DNA of 64,000 bases from Enterovibrio coralii (GTDB lineage: Bacteria > Pseudomonadota > Gammaproteobacteria > Enterobacterales > Vibrionaceae). The notes beneath the pieces are model-generated. The model made no database searches and was not told the origin of the DNA. It saw only the letters and a list, made by a program, of their open reading frames with translations. Position 1 is the first letter of the stretch; each line of letters begins with the position of its first letter. The translations under genes and the position numbers were made by a program. This document shows, one piece after another, positions 15,746 to 24,997 of this stretch. The stretch lies in assembly GCF_001559595.1 (NCBI RefSeq), contig NZ_LNTY01000022.1, positions 36,331 to 100,330 of the forward strand, given 5' to 3'.

Positions 15746-18535
15746 ATGGCGACGACTTCTGATAACCCGTTGATCCTGGTCGACGGCTCTTCTTACCTTT
15801 ACCGCGCGTATCACGCCTCTCCTAACTTGACCAACCCGAAGGGCGAACCAACGGGAGCCGTATATGGTGTGGTCAACATGCTTCGCAGCCTGGTAAAACA
15901 GTACCCACAGTCAAATGTGGCAGTGATCTTCGATGCGAAGGGCAAAACATTCCGTGATGACATGTACGCAGAGTACAAGGCCAATCGTCCGCCAATGCCG
16001 GATGATCTGCGCAGCCAGATCGCGCCGCTGCACCAGATCATCGAAGCGATGGGCTTTCCAATGCTGGTTATTGAAGGCGTCGAAGCGGATGACGTTATCG
16101 GTACCTTAGCGGATCAAGGTTCTAAAGCGGGCATGCCAATTCTTATCAGCACCGGTGATAAAGACTTGGCGCAGCTGGTGGATGAGAACGTCACACTGAT
16201 CAACACCATGACCAACGTCATCATGAATCCGCAAGGCGTTCACGACAAATACGGCTTTGGCCCAGAACACATCATCGATTACTTGGCCTGATGGGTGACA
16301 AGGTCGATAACATTCCGGGCGTACCGGGTGTCGGTGAGAAGACGGCGACAGCCTTATCGCGGGTATCGGTGGTCTGGATGCGCTGTTTGAGAACTTAGAT
16401 AAGATTGCGGATCTGGGTTTCCGTGGTTCAAAGACCATGGCGAAGAAGCTGGAAGACAATAAAGAAAACGCGTATCTCTCTTACCAGCTTGCAACCATCA
16501 AACTAGATTGTGAACTGCCATACAAACCTGAAGAGCTGGTTAACCGCAGTGCGGACAATGAAAAGCTGGTTGAGCTGTTCACTGAACTGAACTTCAAACG
16601 CTGGTTGGCAGAAGCACAAAGCGGCAGCGCAGGTGTGGATGCGGTGGCCGAGCGTGCGTCTTCAGGCGCAAGTGCACCGGCGGCTGAAAAGGCCGAGGTG
16701 ACCTTTGAAGCGGCCTCGATTGATCGCAGCCAGTACGAAACCATTCTGACCGAAGAAGCCTTCCGCGCATGGATGGACAAGCTAGATAAAACGGATGTTG
16801 TGGCGTTCGACACTGAAACCGATAGCTTGGATTACATGGAAGCGAACCTCGTGGGTATCTCTTTTGCAGTTGCAGAAGGTGAGGCGGCGTATCTGCCACT
16901 GGCGCACGATTATCTGGATGCACCTAAGCAGCTTGATCGCGACTGGGTACTGGCCGAGATGAAACCTTGGCTAGAAAATGCCGGCGCATTGAAGGTAGGC
17001 CAGAACCTGAAATATGACGCGAGCGTGTTGGCGCGTTACGACATTGCGATGAAAGGCATTGCTTACGACACCATGTTGGAGTCATACGTGTTTAACAGTG
17101 TGGCAGGCAAGCACGACATGGACAGTCTGGCGATGCGTTACCTGCAGCATAAGTGCATCAGCTTTGAAGAGATTGCCGGTAAAGGTAAAAAACAACTGAC
17201 CTTTAACCAAATCGAGATGGATCAAGCATCGCCGTATGCCGCTGAAGATGCCGATGTGACGCTACGTCTGCACAATGTGTTGATGGCACACCTCAAAGCG
17301 GATGAGAAACTCAAGGTTATCTTTGAGCAATACGAAATGCCGCTGGTGCCAGTGCTGTCGCGCATGGAACGTCATGGCGTCTTGATCAGTGCTGAAATGC
17401 TGGCGCAGCAATCTCAAGAAATCGCGGTTCGTTTGGACGAGCTCGAAAAAGAAGCCTTTGAGCTGGCGGGTGAAGAATTTAATTTGGCTTCACCAAAACA
17501 GCTTCAAGCTATCTTGTTTGAAAAGATGGGTCTGCCAGTGGTGAAGAAAACCCCATCAGGCACACCCTCTACCAATGAAGAAGTGCTGCAAGAGCTGGCA
17601 CTGGACTACCCGCTGCCAAAACGCATTTTGGAATACCGAGGTCTGGCGAAACTGAAATCGACCTACACCGACAAGCTGCCAAAAATGGTGAAACCGGCAA
17701 CAGGCCGCGTGCACACCTCTTACCATCAAGCCGTCACGGCAACCGGTCGTTTGTCATCAACCGATCCAAACCTGCAGAACATTCCAATTCGTAACGACGA
17801 AGGCCGTCGTATTCGTCAGGCGTTTATCGCACCCGCGGACAAAACCATTCTGGCTGTCGACTACTCGCAAATCGAACTGCGCATCATGGCGCACCTGTCA
17901 GGTGACGAAGCCCTGATTGACGCGTTCCGTCACGGTAAAGACATCCACAGTGCGACGGCGGCTGAGGTGATGGGCATTGATATCAGTGATGTCACCTCGG
18001 AAATGCGTCGCCGCGCGAAAGCCATCAACTTCGGTCTTATCTATGGCATGAGTGCTTTTGGTCTGGCGAAGCAGTTGGGTATTCCGCGTGGTGAAGCGCA
18101 GCAATATATGGAGCGTTACTTTGAACGCTACCCAGGTGTGCGCCAATACATGGAATCAACGCGTCTGCAGGCATCGGAGCAAGGCTACGTTGAGACTATC
18201 TTTGGGCGTCGTTTGCAACTGCCAGAAATCAAATCAAGCAATGCAATGCGCCGTAAAGGGGCTGAGCGTGCGGCTATCAACGCCCCAATGCAGGGTACGG
18301 CTGCGGATATCATCAAGCGTGCAATGATTTTGGTGGATGCGTGGATTCAGACCCAACCGGAAGGGCGTGTTGCTTGATCATGCAAGTACACGATGAATTG
18401 GTTCTGGAAGTAGATACCGCACATCTGACGGACGTTGAGCAACAAGTTTGTAAGCTGATGGAGTCTGCGGCATTGCTCGAAGTTCCATTGGTTGCTGAGT
18501 CTGGAAGCGGCGAAAACTGGGATCAGGCGCATTAA
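15746..18535 (+). CDS. polA: DNA polymerase I (three one-base frameshifts)
   Basis: Polymerase for Okazaki fragment processing and repair. Three one-base deletions (near 16288, 16355 and 18374) break the frame; restoring them gives 930 residues, the expected size. The 5'-exonuclease domain opens [16 protein letters not shown]; the helix-hairpin-helix region [13 protein letters not shown] sits between the first two shifts. The 3'-5' exonuclease domain keeps FDTETDSLD. Polymerase motifs are [34 protein letters not shown] and [12 protein letters not shown], the last after the third shift. Loss of polA function seems unlikely, so errors in the sequence are the better explanation. Confidence 0.95.
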
Positions 18536-18587
18536 TACGCACCTTTGAGCGCGATGTGAATCACATAAGCACTTAAATTTTATAGCG

Positions 18588-18616
18588 AAAAAAGCCCGTA
18601 AAAACGGGCTTTTTTT
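18588..18616 (+). terminator. Rho-independent terminator of polA
   Basis: GCCCGT-AAAA-ACGGGC (18594-18609) with a preceding A-run and seven following T. Confidence 0.88.
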
Positions 18617-18715
18617 ATGCATGTGGACAAACAAATGAAAACAAAATGACCGAAATTATGAAAAAAACTACGTAAAGGGTTTTCTTAATCGGCCATTTGA
18701 TATACAGTAAATGAC

Positions 18716-18823
18716 GTAGGGTACAGAGGTAAGATGTTCTATCTTTCAGACCTTTTGTTTCACGTTATTGGATTTAGCTGATTCAGCAGCCCCGGTTGAC
18801 GAATGTCGACCGGGGCATTTTTT
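18716..18823 (+). ncRNA. spf: Spot 42 RNA
   Basis: Regulatory sRNA of about 108 nt, located directly after polA as in E. coli. The first 40 bases (GTAGGGTACAGAGGTAAGAT onward) are essentially identical to E. coli Spot 42, and the terminator GCCCCGGT...ACCGGGGC with a T-run has compensatory differences. In enterobacteria it is repressed by CRP-cAMP and silences genes for secondary carbon sources. A TATACAGT element sits at -10. Confidence 0.96.
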
Positions 18824-18978
18824 ATGTGTCAAATTCCACTTCGCGTCCTTTCGTTTAACTCCAATTAAATCCTTTAAATACAATGATATATAAAGTAACT
18901 CTTTATTGTGGTCGTATTTTGTTACCTTTTATTAGAGTAATTACTTTAAATTGGGCGCAGTGACGTTATAATGACCAC

Positions 18979-19080
18979 TGCTTCTTGTTCTTGATGTGAT
19001 TCGGTGGCTTGTTACTGACTTTTGACAGGCGACCACACGTTATTTCTAGCCGATTTGAATGTTCAAATCGGTTTTTTTTT
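18979..19080 (+). ncRNA. Candidate small RNA between spf and engB (first)
   Basis: TATAAT at 18967-18972 is followed about 80 bases later by a very strong terminator: CCGATTTGAA-TG-TTCAAATCGG and nine T (19050-19080). No coding frame ends here and the Spot 42 terminator lies upstream, so an independent transcript of about 100 nt is implied. I recognise no RNA family. Start is inferred. Confidence 0.5.
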
Positions 19081-19306
19081 GCTCATCTTATTCTGTAACT
19101 CACTTCCAGCTCATTTGTCATGAAACAACATGTAGCAAACTTGATATTTATCATTAAAAAATAAGTTTAAGCAAAATGTTAAAACATGATTTTTATCAGT
19201 CGCTTAATGGCGGTGTTTGAAAGGGGAGTTGAGCGATGAGGGAAAGATACGCGGTGTTTGGTTGGCTCAAACTTGCAGGGTTGGGAAATATCACTGACAC
19301 TCAGTG

Positions 19307-19369
19307 TATAACGACTAAAACAAACCTCCTATTTCTCTCCCGTTACCCCACCCATGAGGTGGGGTTTTT
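19307..19369 (+). ncRNA. Candidate small RNA between spf and engB (second, VSsrna24-like position)
   Basis: TATAAC at 19307-19312 and terminator CCCCACC-CATGA-GGTGGGG plus five T (19346-19369) would bound a transcript of roughly 50-55 nt starting near 19318. Its single-stranded part is C/U-rich with CCTCCT (19326-19331), complementary to ribosome-binding sites. It lies about 600 bases from spf; I recall an sRNA called VSsrna24 described at about that distance in Aliivibrio, but identity is not verified. Confidence 0.5.
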
Positions 19370-19402
19370 ATTTCGAAAGCTATCGTCCGTGAAAGGGGCG
19401 AT

Positions 19403-20065
19403 TTATGCTCCAGCTTCCGCGTTGTCGTCGCCTGCTTCTACGTCTTCAACCATGCCTTCATACGTTGGGAAGTACCAACCATCTAGCTTCTTACGCAGTT
19501 TGTCGACGCCAATGCCTTTCAGTGATGAATACAATTCAACTTCCACATCACCACCAAAGTCTTTCGCTGCTTCACGCACTTTGGTCAACTCCGCTTTGCG
19601 TGCACCGCTTTTCAGCTTGTCACATTTGGTCAGCAGAGCCAGAACAGGCAAATTACTGTCTACGGCCCAGAAAATCAGGTCCTGATCCAATTCTTTCAGT
19701 GGGTGACGAATGTCCATCAATACCACCAAGCCTTTTAGCTGTTGGCGTTTTTGCAGGTATTCACCCAGTGACTTTTGCCATTTTTTCTTCATTTCCAGAG
19801 GAACTTGCGCAAAGCCATAGCCTGGAAGGTCAACAATGTGGCATCCCTCATCCACTTTAAACAGGTTGATCAATTGTGTGCGACCCGGCGTTTTACTGGT
19901 TTTAACTAGACTTTTATTGTCACACAATCTATTGATAGAACTAGACTTACCTGCGTTAGAGCGACCCGCAAAGGCAACTTCAATGCCTGTGTCAGCTGGC
20001 AGCGCACGGATGTCGGGTGCACTGGTGATAAAGTGGGTCTTGCGATAGTTGAGTGAAGGATTCAC
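19403..20065 (-). CDS. engB: Ribosome biogenesis GTPase EngB/YsxC
   Basis: Essential GTPase for 50S subunit assembly, 220 residues. G motifs: G1 GRSNAGKSS (34-42), G2 TPGRTQ, G3 DLPGYG, G4 TKCDK, G5 near SSLKG. GTG start at 20065 follows GGAG by 6 bases. The acidic C-terminal tail ([14 protein letters not shown]) is longer than in E. coli. It is divergent from the cytochrome c4 gene and preserves the polA-spf-engB order. Intact. Confidence 0.95.
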   Translation of the reverse strand: MNPSLNYRKTHFITSAPDIRALPADTGIEVAFAGRSNAGKSSSINRLCDNKSLVKTSKTPGRTQLINLFKVDEGCHIVDLPGYGFAQVPLEMKKKWQKSLGEYLQKRQQLKGLVVLMDIRHPLKELDQDLIFWAVDSNLPVLALLTKCDKLKSGARKAELTKVREAAKDFGGDVEVELYSSLKGIGVDKLRKKLDGWYFPTYEGMVEDVEAGDDNAEAGA

Positions 20066-20214
20066 TGTTAACTCCGTCTCGACTTTATGTAGTCGACTGA
20101 TTACTTTTATGTGAAATTGTGTAAAATGAACGTGCTCGGTTTTTGCTCAACGATTGTATCACGAAGACGTGAGCACCGTGGTATTGGAAGCTTGATAATT
20201 ATAAACGGAATGTC

Positions 20215-20832
20215 ATGAAGAAATTAGCGCTACTACTCACCTTACTTGCGAGTTTTACCGCCCATGCGCAGGGAGATGCAGAAGCAGGTAAAGCAAAATC
20301 AGCCACTTGCGCCGCATGCCACAGTGCTGACGGCAACAGTCTTATCCCTGCAAATCCTGTGTTGGCTGGCCAACACGAAAAATATCTGTTTAAGCAGTTA
20401 AAAGAATTCAAGCTCGGTATGCAAACTGGCGGCGAACAAGGCCGTTACAATGCTGTGATGGCAGGCATGGTTGCACCGCTGTCTGAGCAAGACATGGCAG
20501 ACCTTGCAGCATTCTATGCATCACAAACTGCCAAACCTGGCACCACACCTGAATCGGCTATCGAAGTGGGTGAAGAGCTTTACCTCGCCGGTGACAAAGA
20601 GCGCGGCATCGCAGCATGTATCGCTTGTCATGGTCCGCGTGGTAACGGTACTGCACTGTCAGGCTTCCCGAAAATCTCTGGTCAGCATGCTGAATACGTT
20701 CAGGCGCAGTTGGTCATGTTCCGTGATGGCGTGCGTAACAACGACCTCAACGGCATGATGCAAATCGTTGCGGCCAAGCTCACTGACAAAGAAATCGAAG
20801 CGATTTCGCAATATGTGGGTGGTCTGCACTAA
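20215..20832 (+). CDS. Dihaem cytochrome c4
   Basis: Periplasmic electron carrier that feeds terminal oxidases such as cbb3. It has 205 residues with signal peptide 1-18 (ending TAHA), then two homologous domains each with one haem-binding motif: CAACH at 32-36 and CIACH at 135-139. Axial methionines are likely in the MAGMVAPLS and GMMQIVAAKL segments. Synteny next to engB is typical for vibrios. A strong terminator follows, so the gene is monocistronic. Confidence 0.92.
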   Translation: MKKLALLLTLLASFTAHAQGDAEAGKAKSATCAACHSADGNSLIPANPVLAGQHEKYLFKQLKEFKLGMQTGGEQGRYNAVMAGMVAPLSEQDMADLAAFYASQTAKPGTTPESAIEVGEELYLAGDKERGIAACIACHGPRGNGTALSGFPKISGQHAEYVQAQLVMFRDGVRNNDLNGMMQIVAAKLTDKEIEAISQYVGGLH

Positions 20833-20860
20833 GCGTTTCGCTTTACAGACACAGTGAAGA

Positions 20861-20886
20861 AAAAGGCAGCTTAGCTGCCTTTTTTT
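20861..20886 (+). terminator. Rho-independent terminator of cytochrome c4 gene
   Basis: AAAGGCAGC-TTA-GCTGCCTTT with further T. It also isolates the csr RNA promoter region downstream. Confidence 0.85.
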
Positions 20887-21083
20887 GTTTTTATTGCCTA
20901 TTTTTCCATGGTGTTTGTAAGCGATCCGCCATTCGAAGCCTAGAAAGTTGCCTGAAAATTTGCCGTTTTTTATTTTTTTGTTCTATCTTTCATAGAGATA
21001 AACAAGACATGCTTTATCGCTATGTCTGAATTGTGATGCATCGCCTGTTTTACATCTCAGAGATACGTAAACTTATCTATGTC

Positions 21084-21437
21084 GACAGGGAGCTCGACAG
21101 GGAAAAGGACAATCAGGACGATATCGCAGGGCAGCGGTAAGGATTCAAACGGAATTTGGCGTGGAACGCTCAGTGATCAGGGTTGATTGCAGTCTGGATG
21201 ACTAACGTGTGAAGGGATCACACGACAGGACACCTTCAGGACGAAGGAAAGGACACACACCAGGATGGTGACGAAAACAGGGTGTTTGTGAGTAGATAAC
21301 TCAAATAAAAATGGCAGGATGCCTTATTGCAAACGGAAAATTGTTCACCGGGATGTGGTGTTGCTGTTAGGGATGAAAACGGTAAATACCGTTCTTAGGA
21401 ACGCTATAGAGCGACAGGCTTTGCCTGTCGCTTTTTT
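21084..21437 (+). ncRNA. CsrB/CsrC-family regulatory RNA
   Basis: CsrA-sequestering RNA. The stretch has no coding frame but carries 19 GGA motifs in about 320 bases, many as AGGA, GGGA or in hairpin loops (for example GCAGGATGC near 21315), ending in terminator GCGACAGGC-TTT-GCCTGTCGC plus six T (21411-21437). TTTACA (21049) and TTATCT (21073) give a plausible promoter; a GacA/VarA half-site TGTAAG lies at 20916. E. coli csrC sits at the same place, after engB and before yihI. Which vibrio CsrB/C/D it equals is unclear. Confidence 0.85.
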
Positions 21438-21490
21438 CTTATTCAACTTTCTGCTACATTTCCGCCATTCAATTTGGTGTAGAAATCCCC

Positions 21491-22137
21491 ATGTCACTTG
21501 AATGCCCTCTATGTAGATCAGCGGATGTTGCTGATTTCGAGCAGGATAGACGCCGTCGCTACTTTCGTTGTCAGGATTGTTATCTGGTCTTTGCAGACCC
21601 AGACTGCCTGCTGCCGCCGGAAGAAGAAAAAGCCGTATACGATCAGCATGAAAATTTTGTTGAAGATGAAGCTACCGCGCTTTCCTGAATCGCCTTGCTT
21701 CACCTTTGATGCAACGGCTCGGTGAGGGAACCTTTCAAGGATTAGACTTTGGGTGTGGCCCTGGCCCAGCATTGGCAGCAATGCTGACAGAAGCCAGCCA
21801 TGACATGACAATCTATGATCCCTATTTCGCGCCCAATGCGACTGCATTGGAGAAGACATATGACTTTGTCACCTGCACCGAAGCAATTGAACACTTTTAC
21901 ACACCTCACAAGGAATGGAGACTGTTGCTGAGTTTGGTTAAGCCCGGAGGCTGGTTGGCTTTTATGACCAAACTTGTGATCGATGCTGATGCTTTCAAAA
22001 GCTGGCATTACAAAAACGACCCAACCCACGTGAGCTTCTTCAGTCGCGAAACGTTTAGCTTCTTAGCAGACCGTGATGGTCTTGACGTGGACTTTGTTGG
22101 TAACGACGTAATATTACTGAGGAAGAGAAACGAATGA
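21491..22137 (+). CDS. Class I SAM-dependent methyltransferase with zinc-ribbon N terminus (one-base frameshift)
   Basis: Restoring one base near 21671 gives a 215-residue protein. Its N terminus has a four-cysteine zinc-binding pattern (CPLC ... CQDC), followed by the SAM-binding motif LDFGCGPGPALA and an acidic EAIEHFYTPHKE segment typical of methyltransferase domain 12 proteins. The substrate is unknown. Its stop overlaps the yihI ATG (ATGA). The shift is one of the window-wide one-base deletions. Confidence 0.8.
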
Positions 22138-22679
22138 CCCGCAAGAAAAAAGGCCGCAAAGTTGGCTCTGAAGGGCCAGCACAATACAACGAAAAGTCAC
22201 TGAGCCGCGATGATGTTGCTGCTCTGGCTCGTAAGCGCAAAAACAAGCGCAAAGGCCTGAAAGCTGGCTCTCGCCACTCTGGTGGTAAAGAAGAGCAAAT
22301 ACGTATTGCGCAGCAACAACGCGACCCGCGTCTTGGCAGCAAAAAGCCAATTCAATTGGTTGTTGAAGCGAAGCCGCATCCAAAATCTGCCGCTGCGAAG
22401 AAAGCACGCAAACTGAGTGCTGAGCAAGAGCTGGAGATGCTGGAAAATGATGCACAACTAAATGTGCTGCTCGACCGTATTGAAAACGGTGAGAAGCTGG
22501 GTGCTGGTCTACAGTCTTACGTGGATGAGAAACTGGATCGCATCGAAGCATTGATGAAGCAGCTAGGCATCTTCGACGAAGAAGAGCCAGAAGTAGAAGA
22601 AAAGCCGAAGCAATCGAAACGCCGTGGCGATGACGATTTGCTGGCTGAGTTTGAAAACTTCAAATTTGATCAGGAGTAA
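22134..22679 (+). CDS. yihI: Der GTPase-activating protein YihI
   Basis: A 181-residue, highly charged protein. The basic N-terminal half (KKKGRK, RKRKNKRKGL) and DPRLGSKKPI segment match YihI, which stimulates the ribosome-assembly GTPase Der and delays 50S maturation. The C-terminal part is helical and acidic (LDRIEALMKQLG, EEEPEVEEKPK). Translationally coupled to the methyltransferase upstream and to the DUF2489 gene downstream, whose GTG start is adjacent to the yihI stop. Confidence 0.92.
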   Translation: MTRKKKGRKVGSEGPAQYNEKSLSRDDVAALARKRKNKRKGLKAGSRHSGGKEEQIRIAQQQRDPRLGSKKPIQLVVEAKPHPKSAAAKKARKLSAEQELEMLENDAQLNVLLDRIENGEKLGAGLQSYVDEKLDRIEALMKQLGIFDEEEPEVEEKPKQSKRRGDDDLLAEFENFKFDQE

Positions 22680-23177
22680 GTGTTGGAGACTCTTCCTTTA
22701 GGTGTCGTTGCCCTTGGTGGCGCAATCATTCTTGGACTGGCAACTTATGCAGGCTGGCTGTTGGCGAAATTGCGTCAACAAACCAAAGCACAAGAAACCG
22801 CAATGAATGACGCGATCAAACAGCGCAACTTGAAAATCATTGAAAGTGTAGATGTGATTGCATTGGCAACATTGCAAGAGCAGTGTGATTTGTCGGAAGC
22901 GGCTATTCGCCTTTACATGATCATGGACCACCTACAAGGAGAGAAACGCGTCGATTATCCTGCGCGTTTTCCGGCACTGTATGAATTGTACGACGTGGTG
23001 AAAGACATGCCGCGCGGTGATGCACGCAAAACGATCCCTAAAAAGGAGCGTATGCGTCATGACATGAACCGCATGAAGGCAGAGTCTCGACTCCAGCAAG
23101 CCATTCATACCGAACTGGAAGAGATTTTGGCATTTACCGGTGCCAAAATGACCCCAGTGAGCACCCTGGCAAGTTGA
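22680..23177 (+). CDS. DUF2489 family membrane protein
   Basis: A 165-residue protein with one N-terminal transmembrane helix (about 5-30) and a charged cytoplasmic helical region (CDLSEAAIRLYMIMDHL ... PALYELYDVVKDMPRGDARK), matching DUF2489. The GTG start directly abuts the yihI stop codon, so expression is coupled. The family has no assigned function. In vibrios it sits between yihI and hemN. Confidence 0.8.
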   Translation: MLETLPLGVVALGGAIILGLATYAGWLLAKLRQQTKAQETAMNDAIKQRNLKIIESVDVIALATLQEQCDLSEAAIRLYMIMDHLQGEKRVDYPARFPALYELYDVVKDMPRGDARKTIPKKERMRHDMNRMKAESRLQQAIHTELEEILAFTGAKMTPVSTLAS

Positions 23178-23234
23178 TCACTACGATCAGCTCAACAGAT
23201 TTATCGGGCTGAGCTCGAGAAAGATTCATCCGCG

Positions 23235-23294
23235 ACCGGAGAGTGTGTAAAAATACGCCTGAGCAAATTAGCTCTGGTGCATTACCTCTCCGGT
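23235..23294 (+). promoter_or_regulatory. Structured leader ahead of hemN
   Basis: Outer stem ACCGGAGAG (23235-23243) with CTCTCCGGT (23286-23294) encloses an inner hairpin GAGC-AAATTA-GCTC (23261-23274). A weak TGTTTATTTT follows. It may be the end of the yihI-DUF2489 transcript or a hemN leader element. Confidence 0.4.
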
Positions 23295-23317
23295 TGTTTA
23301 TTTTGGCGGGAACATAG

Positions 23318-24691
23318 ATGTCTAAGCAGCAAATCATTTGGGACCAGGCACTGATTGAGAAGTACAACTACTCAGGGCCTCGTTATACGTCCTATCCGAC
23401 CGCACTGGAATTCCACGAAGTGTTCACGGCGGCGGAATTTGATATGGCGTGTACCCAGTATCCTGAGCGCAACTTGTCGCTCTACGTACACATCCCATTT
23501 TGCCATACCCTTTGCTACTACTGCGGCTGTAACAAGGTCGTGACCCGTCATGCGCACAAAGCGGATGAATATCTGGATGCACTGGAGCACGAAATTCGTC
23601 AACGCGCTTACTTGCTGCGTGAGCGCAACGTGACTCAGCTGCACTGGGGCGGCGGTACGCCAACCTTCCTGACCAAAGCGCAAATCTCTCGCTTGATGAC
23701 CTTGCTTCGTCAAGAGTTCCGTTTGTCAGCGGACGCCGAAATCAGCATCGAAGTTGACCCGCGTGAAATCGAGCTGGATGTCCTCGACCACCTGCGTGCA
23801 GAAGGGTTTAACCGTCTGAGCATCGGTGTGCAGGATTTCGACAAGGCCGTTCAAAAAGCGGTTAACCGTGAGCAAGATGAAGGTTTCATCAAAGCCATGG
23901 TAGAGCGTGCAAAAGAACTTGGCTTCCGTTCGACGAATCTGGATTTGATTTACGGCCTGCCGCACCAAAATGGTGAGACGTTCGCGAAAACACTCGAGCA
24001 AGTGCTGGCGATGAAGCCGGGACGTTTGTCCGTGTTTAACTACGCACACTTGCCACAACTGTTTGCTGCGCAGCGTAAGATAAAAGAAGACACCTTGCCG
24101 TCACCGCGTGAAAAATTGGCGATGCTGGAGCAAACCATCACCACGCTCACAGATGCAGGCTACCAGTTTATCGGCATGGACCACTTTGCACTGCCGGATG
24201 ATGAACTGGCCGTTGCACAGCGTGAAGGCATCCTTCACCGCAACTTCCAAGGCTACACCACGCAAGGCGACTGTGACCTATTGGGTATGGGCGTGTCGGC
24301 GATTTCCATGATTGGTGATTGCTATGCACAGAACCAAAAAGAGCTGAAAAAGTACTACCAGCAGGTGGACGAGCAGCGTCATGCGTTGTGGAAAGGCGTG
24401 ATGTTGGACGGTGATGACTTGCTGCGCCGTGAAGTGATCAAATCGCTGATCTGTAATTTCTCACTCGACAAGCGTGCGATTGAGCGCGAATTTGATGTGA
24501 GCTTTGACAGCTACTTTGCCGAAGACTTGGATTTGCTGAAGTGCTTTATCGACGATGAGTTGGTGACTGTCACGGCAGATACTATCGAGGTGACGTTGAA
24601 AGGCCGCTTGCTGATCCGCAACATCTGCATGTGCTTTGACACCTACTTACGTGACCGTGCTCGTCAGCAGCAATTCTCTCGTGTGATCTGA
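23318..24691 (+). CDS. hemN: Oxygen-independent coproporphyrinogen III oxidase HemN
   Basis: Radical SAM enzyme that converts coproporphyrinogen III to protoporphyrinogen IX without oxygen. The 457-residue protein (E. coli also 457) has the iron-sulfur motif C62-x3-C66-x2-C69 in PFCHTLCYYCGC, the GGGTPTFL SAM-binding strand and the HemN C-terminal domain. A start ATG follows GGCGGGAAC. No convincing FNR box was found. Intact. Confidence 0.95.
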   Translation: MSKQQIIWDQALIEKYNYSGPRYTSYPTALEFHEVFTAAEFDMACTQYPERNLSLYVHIPFCHTLCYYCGCNKVVTRHAHKADEYLDALEHEIRQRAYLLRERNVTQLHWGGGTPTFLTKAQISRLMTLLRQEFRLSADAEISIEVDPREIELDVLDHLRAEGFNRLSIGVQDFDKAVQKAVNREQDEGFIKAMVERAKELGFRSTNLDLIYGLPHQNGETFAKTLEQVLAMKPGRLSVFNYAHLPQLFAAQRKIKEDTLPSPREKLAMLEQTITTLTDAGYQFIGMDHFALPDDELAVAQREGILHRNFQGYTTQGDCDLLGMGVSAISMIGDCYAQNQKELKKYYQQVDEQRHALWKGVMLDGDDLLRREVIKSLICNFSLDKRAIEREFDVSFDSYFAEDLDLLKCFIDDELVTVTADTIEVTLKGRLLIRNICMCFDTYLRDRARQQQFSRVI

Positions 24692-24710
24692 TTTTTCAGT
24701 TCCAGAGATA

Positions 24711-24739
24711 GCAAAAAAGCCGCATTAGCGGCTTTTTTT
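24711..24739. terminator. Bidirectional terminator between hemN and the YshB-like gene
   Basis: GCCGC-ATTA-GCGGC with six A before and seven T after; it can serve both converging transcripts. Confidence 0.85.
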
Positions 24740-24765
24740 GTGGCAAGTGATGCGCGAGTTATCGC

Positions 24766-24879
24766 TTATACACCACTACCAATACTGAACACAGCCAGTA
24801 CCACAGCAAGTGCTGCCGCTGCCAGTTGACCTGGACCCGCAGCAACAATTTCATTCACAGTCAGCATTGCGTCGAACAT
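24766..24879 (-). CDS. YshB-like small membrane protein
   Basis: A 37-codon frame, MFDAMLTVNEIVAAGPGQL then a hydrophobic helix AAAALAVVLAVFSIGSGV. It resembles in size and layout the 36-residue YshB small membrane protein that, as I recall, lies beside hemN in E. coli. It has a TACAAT -10 upstream and shares the hemN terminator. Another ATG four codons upstream (24891) is in frame. No strong ribosome-binding site is visible, which lowers confidence. Confidence 0.5.
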   Translation of the reverse strand: MFDAMLTVNEIVAAGPGQLAAAALAVVLAVFSIGSGV

Positions 24880-24941
24880 AGGACGTCTCATCCGGCGTTG
24901 TTAGTTGATTGAAGCGGCGGCATTGTACGTGAGTTTTGCAC

Positions 24942-24966
24942 AAAAAAACACCGGCCTTTGCCGGTG
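24942..24966 (-). terminator. Rho-independent terminator of add
   Basis: On the minus strand CACCGGC-AAAG-GCCGGTG is followed by seven T, 31 bases after the add stop. Confidence 0.85.
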
Positions 24967-24997
24967 CTTTCAAATAAATTTTTAGGCTGGGAGACGC

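Noticed and set aside
19236..19685. A 149-codon plus-strand frame with a good GGGGAG site
   Set aside because: It runs through a strong terminator and then antisense to most of engB, and its translation looks like no protein family.
23173..23190. TTGATCACTACGATCAG as an FNR site for hemN
   Set aside because: The half-sites do not have the TTGAT-N4-ATCAA spacing and lie about 130 bases from the start.
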